A DNA stretch of 64,000 nucleotides from Liolophura sinensis (lineage: Eukaryota > Mollusca > Polyplacophora > Chitonida > Chitonidae), in assembly GCF_032854445.1 (NCBI RefSeq), contig NC_088296.1:6687435-6751434 (forward strand), read 5' to 3'. Of the stretch, positions 21,491-30,568 are shown piece after piece. Below the pieces are notes generated by a model that was not told the DNA's origin, made no database searches, and was given only the letters and a program-made list of their open reading frames with translations. Within the stretch, counting starts at the first letter, position 1, and every line of letters starts with the position of its first letter. The translations under genes were made by a program, and so were the position numbers.

Positions 21491-22432
21491 TTAAAATGAA
21501 CATAAAGTCTGCCCCTATATATACACAGAAAAAAGTATATAGGACACAGTTATCACAGAAAAATATGTAAAAAAATTCTATAACGTTTTGAAAGCCAAGA
21601 AGACGAAGTTCAGCATTGGGGATATGGCACTGACAGACAATTTATTCCAAGCAGCCATGTTGCAGAAGCTCTTCTGAACTTGACCAATCACTAGTGCTGA
21701 AAGTGTCACAAGATAATTGGCTGTTGCATCCAAACCCTAGACCCTCTCGATTGTCAGTGTGGTTTCTTATATAATTATAGATAACGATGTAATCAATTGG
21801 ATTTTGCAGGTTAGTTTAAGTGTTAAACTGGTGCATTTTGGACTGCACATTTATGAGCAGGGATCTGAGGACGGCTGCCCGTGTCACAATGCGTATGTGT
21901 TAGGTAGTCAGATTGATTACAAAAATATCTTCCCAAAATCTGAATGGAAGAGTCTGTTATAAATCAACAGATCCTGCTGTGTTGGGTAAATTCCTTGGTG
22001 TCGGCACAACTAGCTAGGCCTAATACTCACACCCATGCAGGACAAGGACGAGCAGGACAGCTAAAACACGATGCTTGTGTTCATGAACATCGCCCTAACC
22101 AAGCCCCAAAGTAATAGAAACAGCGACCCTTTGAAAGCAGAACAGAGCCGATACTCTTTGGTTGGGTACCAGGCATTTTTGTTTGTATTTTCTCATTAAT
22201 CACATTGCTTTATACCAATGGTACCGGAGAGCTCCTAGGTTTAGTGACGTCACTCTGGATACCTATAACATGGCACAATACACCACCAAATGAAAGTATA
22301 GGTGCTGACGACTGTTTGCTATTTATTTTGTTGATAAGTGGTGTAGAAGTTTTTAAATATTTTTGGAACATTCCTGGAATACTACTCTATTAATTAATTG
22401 AGATTGAGTGGCTGACTTTATGTTTATTTTAA
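21491..22432 (+). mobile_element. Non-autonomous TTAA element, family T2
   Basis: About 940 bp, bounded by TTAA on both sides. The inverted ends are AATGAACATAAAGTCTGCC (left) and AATAAACATAAAGTCAGCC (right, reverse-complemented). It is homologous over its length to 54163-55153 in reverse orientation: CACGGGCAGCCGT, AACAGCCAATTATCTTGTGA, CTTATCAACAAAATAAATAG, CTAAACCTAGGAGCTCTCC. Frames are broken by stops in both copies, so it is non-coding. The ends fit piggyBac-type insertion (inference). Confidence 0.8.
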
Positions 22433-22739
22433 AAGTAGCAACTTGGCTTAAGTAGATTCATACACTAACCATGTGACATAAAATACTGTAATTCTGGTAC
22501 AGTTTCTGAACTAGGACATGTTTCATTATAAATTCTCCAGCATTCAGACGCTGCTGACAACAACAACATGATACATGTTTAAATACACATGCGTCCAAAC
22601 ATTCTGTTTAGCTGGGTTGTCTTCATGAACTGTTATGGTAACCTCAAACTATAACCAACATAAAATGAATAACATCCAACACTGTTTATTATGGTACAAT
22701 CAACACTGATAAAGACTCCATCGTTGCTTTGCTAAATCT
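22433..22739. other. No gene seen
   Basis: AT-rich and unassigned. Confidence 0.4.
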
Positions 22740-23100
22740 ATGAACCTAGCTCACAATAAACAGAACTGTTATACTATACATCAGATGGGTACACAACATT
22801 TCCAGCCAGTCGACTTCAGCTACTCCGCCACTGCACAGGGATCGGAGGCCACTGACGCCCTACAGCTCTGGCAATTGACCATTTGCCAGCCAGCCAAATT
22901 GACACGGATAGCAGAGAACGTTAACACACCGATGGCCCCATCGGAAAAACCATTACAGATATGTCATCAATCACTAACCGTGTGTCGACCCTCAAAGTCT
23001 TCGATTATTTTGTCTGTACATGCCCTGGGCCAGATTTCTGTTTTTAGCAGGGCTGTTTGGAAATCTCCATTACAGTGAGCATGATATTTCACCTTAATTT
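22740..23100. other. GC-richer stretch, function unknown
   Basis: It is open for 112 codons on the plus strand (22740-23078), and a second frame is open on the minus strand. GC content is higher than around it. No domain was recognised and no splice context decides a strand. It may be a remnant exon or an unrecognised repeat. Confidence 0.25.
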
Positions 23101-23459
23101 CAGTACTTTTCAAGTGACGCATACTGCCGGGTTCAGATATCGCTTGACTCATCCTCCTTTAATATATGGCCTCAGGTGCTTTGGATTGATTTCTTATGAG
23201 AAAAATGTAAGTGTTCACATCCAAAATATCATTTTGAGGCCTTTCAGAGCATCTGAAAGTGCATTTTTACTGGGCAAACTTCTGGTGAAATATAGTTAAT
23301 CACAACTGTATAACACAGGATTTTAAATTTATTTATTTATTTATTTGTAAATAAATAAGTCAATATATAAACATATCCTGAAAGAAAAAAAGCGTAAAGT
23401 TTCAGTTTAAAAAGTTATATTTTTTCGAGTGACATAGTTGGCTATTATGGTACTATCCA
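23101..23459. other. No gene seen
   Basis: It includes an ATTT run at 23327-23347 next to ATAAATAAATAA, possibly SINE tail relics. Confidence 0.35.
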
Positions 23460-23668
23460 AGTTCTTCAACCTTTTTGCATAAGAAAGAAGAAACTTGTAG
23501 GGCAATTTATGCTGATTTTGCAGACAACACTACATTGGCTGGATTGGTCAGTTTCAGGGCTTCACAAAAAAGTATGACCAAATCAGTCTACACAGAATAA
23601 TACCTTCAGTATATGCTAGAATAAACATCATGTAAATATGCAAAAAAGGTTAAAGAATTGCAATGAGT
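23460..23668 (+). mobile_element. MITE-L1 copy
   Basis: The inverted ends GTTCTTCAACCTTTTTGCAT and TATGCAAAAAAGGTTAAAGA enclose a shared interior (TTTCAGGGCTTCACA, CACAGAATAATACCTTCAG). Homologues are at 36019-36219 and 56160-56402. Confidence 0.7.
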
Positions 23669-24031
23669 GCAATGCAACGTAGAGAAGACAATAGAGTCCA
23701 TATAGGTATATGTATGCCAGAGACACACCAAATAACATACATGCATGAACAAATGAATGAGAACATCATTAAAGTTTTATTAATTATCATTATGACAAGT
23801 TGACAATTGAAAACACAAATCCTGTTATAAACATGCTCAGGCATGCACCTACTGTATGGCATACTGATCGAACGAGGGAATGTATGGCATACGCTTTAAC
23901 AGGTGCTTCAAATTATTCAAAGCTTGTAATTTTGTCATAATTTATTCATATGATCAGGATAATTGCTGGCACAGTTTCAGCAGTCTATCACTAAACCTTG
24001 TCATTCACGTCCTGCAATCACATGTTGTATG
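23669..24031. other. No gene seen
   Basis: Unassigned sequence before the SINE-A copy. Confidence 0.4.
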
Positions 24032-24045
24032 TCATACTGTAATTG

Positions 24046-24316
24046 GGGGCCTCTGTGGCTCAGTCGGTTAGTGCGCTAGCGCAGCGTAATGACCCAGGAG
24101 CCTACCACCAATGCAGTTGCTGTGAGTTCAAGTCCAGCTCATGCTGGCTTCCTCTCCGGCCGTAAGTGGGAAGGTCTGTCAGCAACCTGCGGATGGTCGT
24201 GGGTTTCCCCCGGGCTCTGCCCGGCTTCCTTCCACCATAATGTTGGTCGCCGCCGTATAAATGAAATATTCTTGAGTACGGCGTAAAACACCAATCAAAT
24301 AAATAAATCAAATAAA
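24046..24316 (+). mobile_element. SINE-A, full length, best preserved
   Basis: tRNA-like head with A-box region TGGCTCAGTCGGTTAG and B-box region GAGTTCAAGTCC. The body contains GGTCGTGGGTTTCCCCCGGG and CTTGAGTACGGCGTAAAACA, and the tail is CAATCAAATAAATAAAT. A perfect 14-bp target-site duplication, TCATACTGTAATTG, lies at 24032-24045 and 24317-24330. The intact ends and perfect duplication indicate a fairly recent insertion by LINE-type machinery. Confidence 0.96.
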
Positions 24317-24339
24317 TCATACTGTAATTGTCCAAAGAG

Positions 24340-24535
24340 CTAGTATACCTTCTTATGACCTGTCAACAACCTTCTTGTGGTCTGTCAACAACCTTCCAGT
24401 GCAGTGTCAACAACTCTTCAACTAAATTCATGATGTTTTCAGAATTTGTCAACAACTATTCTATGCATTGTCAACAACCTTTTCACAACTTTTTTTTTGC
24501 AACCTGCTGTGTTTTGTCAACAAACGATTTGCACA
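24340..24535. repeat. Degenerate TGTCAACAAC-rich repeat
   Basis: TGTCAACAAC or close variants occur six times at irregular spacing of about 20-55 bp. It looks like an eroded minisatellite. Confidence 0.5.
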
Positions 24536-25589
24536 TAGCCTATGAGTACACACAAAAAAAAACAAAGATACATGTTCCACTGAAACAATTAAAACTTCAG
24601 AATAGGTATAACATCCTGCACAAACTTGAATGTCTAAGGCTTTGTGTCTTCTTGTACCGACCTCTTGTTCATCAGTGAACTGTCTATGTTTTACAAAACA
24701 TCTGTCAGAAGTTTGGTCTCTAGACCAACTGATTAACAGACAGACGCACAATGATACTCAAATGTACACTGTTTTTTGTTACAGCTAAAAAGAAGGCAGG
24801 TGCAGAAAGATTAAAAAAAAACAGAAAAAACGTTAGAAATTCCATGAATTCAATATTTTTAAAGTCCTGAACTGCAGGCATGGTGTATGAACACTTCACA
24901 TGTCAGTAAAACACACCCTAACCATGAAAATCGTGATATATCCCATAATCCTAATCATTATACGCTTCGATCTTTTGTGCTGACTGGCAATTTAATGTCC
25001 CGGTATAACATGTCCGACAGCATCTCGTGCTGAAGATCATATAAAAGCCGTTTACATTGGTTATTGACAAGTTGGAATCATTTCTGATGGAGTATGGCTT
25101 ACTTTGTTATAAGACATGACAAGACATTAATGAAACTTTATAAAAAAAAAAAAACCTCCCTATAAGGTGAAAAATGCTAAACGATAGGTGAAATACAGTA
25201 TTAATTTTCCACAAATTGTAATCTCTAATATTGTCAGATCAATAGTAGTTTGTATAGCTATCAATAGTAGATCTGTACAAATTCAACAAAATTTGTGCTG
25301 TTGTTTTTAAAACAAGCCTCGTCTGTGAATGTGTGTACTCTTTAAAATTGGAAGTAAATTTTCTGAAATTTATAAAATAAGTTGCATTATAACTTTTTCC
25401 AAACTTTAGAATCATCTTAACACTATAAATAGTGTTAAGTACAGTAACGAAGCTGATATTTATGGAAAGGTAATTATTTGAGCTATTCTAAGTAAACACA
25501 GAACATAGATCTTTGGAATAGCCTTTAAGGCAACTTTGAAGATAACTTATCCGCCTTAATCCCGTGATTACTTATGTGATAATATATCT
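24536..25589. other. No gene seen
   Basis: AT-rich with several A runs. No gene was seen. Confidence 0.4.
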
Positions 25590-25690
25590 GATGTGGATTT
25601 GCCAACGTCAGGGCTTCACTCATACAGAGAAATGCCCTGAAAATATGCTTTGAAACAAGTATTGGTGAACCTGCTAAAATGTTGAAGAGA
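25590..25690 (+). mobile_element. MITE-L1 end fragment
   Basis: TCAGGGCTTCACTCATACAG, then TGCCCTGAAAATATGCTT and AAAATGTTGAAGAGAT, corresponds to the right third of MITE-L1. Confidence 0.5.
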
Positions 25691-25739
25691 TAGGGGTTTT
25701 TTTTAATGGCAAGCAGGCTGCAGTTTTTAGATTTGCATC

Positions 25740-26215
25740 CTTAGAGCTTTTAGATCTTGCCCCAAGAAATGTCACAATAAATGCCCTGAAAATAACAAAT
25801 TGTGAACATGTGATCTTGCTGTTCGAGATCTCACAATTAATGCTCTGAAAAATGAACATGTGAAAAGGCTGAAGATGAAGGTGTACATCTGAATGTTAGA
25901 TCCTGCTCCTTGAGATCTCACATTAAATGCCCTGAAAATAACACCTTGTGAACATGTGATCTTGCTGTTTGAGATCTCACAATTAATGCTCTGAAAAATG
26001 AACATGTGAAAAGGCTGAAGATGAAGGTGTACATCTGAATGTTAGATCCTGCTCCTTGAGATCTCACATTAAATGCCCTGAAAATAACACCTTGTGATCA
26101 TGTGATCTTGCTGTTTGAGATCTCACAATTAATGCTCTGAAAAATGAACATGTGAAAAGGCTGAAGATGAAGGTGGACATTTGAATGTTACGTCTTGCTG
26201 TTCAAGATGCTAGAT
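25740..26215. repeat. 146-bp tandem array, about 3.3 copies
   Basis: AGATCCTGCTCCTTGAGATC recurs at 25898 and 26044. Each unit contains ATGCCCTGAAAATAACACC, AACATGTGATCTTGCTGTT and AACATGTGAAAAGGCTGAAG. The last block resembles the MITE-L1 end found just to the left, so the array probably grew from it. Confidence 0.85.
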
Positions 26216-27039
26216 CCACTCAGGTATCATTTGTCTTCATTTGGTGCACTGACAGTCATTTAGAACTAATGGGTGGGTAAATGTGATTACCCCCCTGCAG
26301 TGCAGAATGCAGTCACGTACAGGAAATTAGGCCAGTCAGGACCCGTAAATCTTCTAACATCAGGATACCAGTGTCCACAGAAAACTACAATTTCACTTCC
26401 ATGACTACACAGTTACACCTGTTTGCCTGAATGTGCGAGTTGTGTTGGTCGTCAGAAAAGTGAATCAGAGGTTTGTTTGACAGGTAGGATAATATCCTAC
26501 AGGAAATATGTATGTTTCAGCGTCAAAGGTAATAGTTTCTGACATTTATAAGACGCTACAAATGCTAATTTTTCGGACAAAATATAAGGTCATTCACCAC
26601 ACCTTAATCCTCCCACCAGCTCTCACTGTATGTGGGGCCTTGACGATTACATGTGGACCAAGCTCTTGTTTCTGATTGCACAGCCTGACATTTGCTGGAC
26701 TATTTGCATACCACCAGTACGGTGTATATGTACATATTTATCCATCACATGTGGGAAATTTAGCTAGTAGTTTGCCAAAGCTTGATGCTTTATGCCAGGC
26801 ACTCCATATTATTTAATATCAATTAAATAAATAATTCCTCTATCGTCTGACTTATTATCAAAGAGCAAATTTAAATGACCCTTAAACTCCACGATCATGT
26901 GATTACTGAACAAATACCCAGGGCCTAATTACAGTAAAAGCCAGCTGAACTGAAGTGTGTTTGTACAGTTCCACATTTCTGTATATACTGTGCCCACATT
27001 GGAAAATGAACAAGAAAACTCGGTTATAAACTGTTCATA
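26216..27039. other. No gene seen
   Basis: Unique sequence, no supported gene. Confidence 0.4.
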
Positions 27040-27361
27040 TCTAATGTGAGTCTTCAACAAGTAAGAAAGGCCCTAATGTGAGTTTTCAACAAGTAAGAAA
27101 GGCCCTAATGTGAGCCTTCAACAAGTAAGAAAGGCCCTAATGTGAGCCTTCAACAAGTAAGAAAGGCCCTAATGTGAGTCTTCAACAAGTAAGAAAGGCC
27201 CTAATGTGAGTCTTTAACAAGTAAGAAAGGCCCTAATGCGAGTCTTCAACGAGTAAAAAAGGCCCTAATGTGAGTCTTCAACAAGTAAGAAAGGCCCTAA
27301 TGTGAGTCTTCAACAAGTAAGAAAGACCCTAATGTGAGTCTTCAACAAGTAAGAAAGGCCA
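27040..27361. repeat. 32-bp minisatellite, 10 copies
   Basis: GTAAGAAAGGCCCTAATGTG, AGTCTTCAACAA. Starts at 27061 and 27093 set the period. It is almost homogeneous and followed within 10 bp by R3. Confidence 0.92.
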
Positions 27362-27367
27362 AAAGCG

Positions 27368-27600
27368 GGCACCGTAAGTGACCTAAAATTCCACCCACTA
27401 AAGTACATTTTTAGAGGCAAGGAAATGTCACAAAATATTATTTTGCGCGCTTAAACTTTTTTCAGTAAAATATCATCCCGTGTTCCAAGTAAACCTCAAA
27501 ACATCTTTCTAAAATCAACAGAACTCTCAGAATCAGGAAAAAGGAGCAAGTTTGTCATGGATGAAATTTGTGGTGCATATTTTTTGTGGACAACAAAATA
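27368..27600 (+). repeat. Dispersed repeat R3, good copy
   Basis: GTAAGTGACCTAAAATTCCA, TACATTTTTAGAGGCAAGG, TCATCCCGTGTTCCAAGTAA, CAGAACTCTCAGAATCAGG and GTCATGGATGAAATTTG occur in order. Confidence 0.7.
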
Positions 27601-29085
27601 TCTATTTTACCACCTTTGTGATTTAGCACTGCATGTAGACTTTCCTAGTAAAGCCTTCATCAAAAAGTAAACAGGGATGAGACTCTGGGATGAAAAAGAG
27701 GAAACTATACATCACACTCATAATTCTGTCGCTTTTAGCATTTCTGAATTAAATTCTAAACATTTATCTGATACATTTTTGTATTAATAAAGAGAAATTC
27801 CTCCAAAAAGAGGACAAATCTCATGCCTGAATAAAGCCAGATAATAACACAGATAAAAATAATGATGTCTGTCATTATAATCAGAGGGTCAAAACAAATA
27901 ATTTTGATATTTTTCCCATCAATGTCGTTTCAGACCATGCACATCTATTTTAACCCTAGTTTTGAACATCCAGATTTACCCGCAAGGAGCAGGAGTTGAA
28001 AAATAACATGGAGAAATGCTGATTTTTGCAGATTTCTGAAGATAAATTCTGAAGATATCTCGAGGCCAGACACATTCTGATTACTTTTCCAGATTGAATT
28101 TCTTACCCAAAAGTTATATTTTCATTTTGTATACTAAAATCTTCTTCAATGTCTATCTCACTAGGATTAAATTTGCAATGCTTTCACCTCCAGACTCAGA
28201 GCGGCTATAACATTACTGCAAAACTATGAATACAAAGTTCAAAATTACACTTTGTTCATTGTTACAGATTATGTTATTTATTTGTTCTTCATACCTCTCC
28301 AGAATGTTCATCCATGGCATCATTTCTCAATATTTCCAACCACTGATAGAAAACATGCATAAAAGTTATTAAGAAATAATACATAATATGCCTCAAAATT
28401 GAAAAAAAAAAAAAAACATTCATTTTTCCGACATATCTTTCTTCGTTTTCCTTAAAAGTATACTCTAGGGTACCTATTCATGTAGCAAGTAGGCACTTGG
28501 GTTTTTGTGTACTTTGTTCTCGAGCATCCCCTCAGCAGATTTACCTGTGGCTTAGATAGTGCCATATATTTGCTATTATCATACTTGTATCATCCTTACC
28601 ATTTTATCTTCTCCCTACAAATACATGCATTGCTGTGGGCTATGACACTGCATAACATAAATCCTTTTTTTTTACAATCCAGATATCTCTGAGGGTAGGA
28701 TGCACCCACCAATGACAGCTTACACTGCTCACTGTGATGTGTCACCCCAAACAACAAGCAGAAATATGACACTGGGTAGCTTGACACCGTGACACGTGCA
28801 GGTATGAATCTATGCTTGTGTGTGTGTGTATGTATGTGTGCATTCAGAGACAGCAAGGCCATACCTGACACGTCATGAACAGGTATGTATTACCACTTAA
28901 ATACTGTACCTGACAAAACGACATTTCTCCTGAAGTTTGGTACGTAAAACTGGATTTTTAAAGGTATACAGAGGCTATAAAGCCAACTCTTTCGCCTACA
29001 TCAGGATAAGTATTTGGACACATTTTTTTTTCCATATTGGACGAATGAGACTTGTTCATGTGCCTTATAAAAGTGGCTCTATATT
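27601..29085. other. No gene seen
   Basis: Long AT-rich stretch. Short open frames on both strands near 28507-28871 lack domains. A TG-rich microsatellite lies near 28815-28842. Confidence 0.35.
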
Positions 29086-29217
29086 TATCTATTTGATTGG
29101 TGTTTTAAGCTCAAAAATATTTCACTTATATGACTGTGGCCAGCCACATTATGGTGGGAAGAAAGCGGGCAGAGCCCGGGGTGTAACCCACAACCATCCA
29201 CAGGTTGCTGGAAGACC
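29086..29217 (-). mobile_element. SINE-A 3' half
   Basis: TATTTGATTGGTGTTTTAAG, AAAAATATTTCACTTATATG and CCACAACCATCCACAGGTTG. It stops at GGAAGACC, and the head is missing. Confidence 0.8.
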
Positions 29218-30286
29218 GTGGCTCTGTAAGGTGAAGGAGTCAGTCAGAATCAAAGACAATATGTCACTTGAAAAGTGCTAAAGTTTAAATATATGCATAT
29301 ACAATATTTGCCTTCAATTTTGTCTGTAAAATGCACTTTCAGAAGCACACAGAGGCTGGTATTTTTGATGCGAACAAGTTCTTCAGATAAGAAATTAATG
29401 AACCTCTTATGTGGCCCTATAAGGTAGATCTTGTTACACGTAACCCAATCTTGAAGCCATTGTGCAGTTTCCTGGGCTTACTGTATTTCACCAAAAGTTT
29501 AGTCTCTAAAAATACACAGTCAGAAGCAAATAATAACACTTTTGATACATCTAAATCTTAACTGGGGGATGTTTATTTACTAACTCCCTACACGGGTGAT
29601 AATTACTGTAAATTACTAAATTTATGTCCTATGACCCCTTCATGTATCTTTTGTCCCTTAAAATTTCCATTCTATGGTAAATATTTGAATTCTGAGCTGA
29701 AGTCTTGCATTCATGTGTCTCCTACAGGTGAAATCTTTGATAGCCTTGCTACAAAATCTAAGCAACATTTTTCTGTCCATTAAAATATCTTTCAACATAA
29801 TAGCTAAAATGCTAATTTTTTTCCCCATTAGCCTGAATTAAAAAAAGAACAAAAAAACACTGTACTGGCCTAACCAATTTTTTCTGCGTGTGATTAGCCC
29901 CCAAAAAGGAACTATAAGCTTTGGAACAAAGTAGGGTATCATCATACCCTGAAAACACCTTTTTAAGAACTCTCAGAGTCTGACAAAATAAGTAATTTAG
30001 GCACAGACCAACAAGTTTTAGGTCACCTGCACCTTGTAAAAGAGGCAAGTTAACAGAAAGACTCATTAATTTTTGTCTATAAATTTACTTCCAGACACGG
30101 ATGATGAACAAGATTCTGATGTGACCAGTTGACCAGCTGACCAGCTGACCAGCAACTGACTATAAAGTGATCACGAGTCTCCGCCATCAAAATTCACTGG
30201 CATTTCAGATGATGCCCATTCAGTCTTTAACAAGGAATCCAATCACACGACTTCAATTTGCGGTGAAAATTCTTCCTATTGTCTAA
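29218..30286. other. Upstream region of the GT31 gene; old repeats
   Basis: R3-like blocks appear near 29490-29550 and 29930-30040 (TTTTTAAGAACTCTCAGAGT). GACCAGCTGACC is repeated near 30125-30150. No coding region and no clear TATA box could be fixed. Confidence 0.35.
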
Positions 30287-30483
30287 AGTACAATAAGTGG
30301 TTCCATTAAACAGCTTTATGGAAATTCTATAAGAAAAGATCACAGTAGTTCCATTAACGCACTCAGAGGGGATTCCTCAATAAGGGATCAGAGACATCCC
30401 AATAATGGACATCGAGGGGATTCCAGAATAAGGGATCTTAATGGATTAAAGGACTTTGAGAGAATCGACTTTGACTATGAAGG
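30287..30483 (+). pseudogene. Partial duplicate of the GT31 stem coding sequence
   Basis: The segment aligns to coding positions 31409-31600 of the gene just downstream. Shared runs include AGTAGTTCCATTAA, GCACTCAGAGGGGATTCC and ATAAGGGATCAG. Read in the aligned frame it is open for about 65 codons with no ATG and gives residues such as SSSINALRGDSSIRDQR and RGDSRIRDL, then a TGA near 30483. It could be a relic of a duplicated stem exon, an alternative 5' exon, or 5'-UTR sequence. Confidence 0.7.
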
Positions 30484-30568
30484 TTGATGGTAAAGATGAT
30501 CCTTTGACACACTAATACAGCTGTTACTTCAAGCGTGACCTCAGAATTTATCTCCCCCTGCCAGCAGA

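Noticed and set aside
22740-23078. 112-codon plus-strand frame as a gene
   Set aside because: The opposite strand is also partly open and no family or splice partner supports it.
24054-24130. tRNA gene at the start of the SINE
   Set aside because: A- and B-box-like motifs are present but the acceptor stem and anticodon arm do not form a tRNA, and the segment continues into the SINE body; the same head recurs in other copies.
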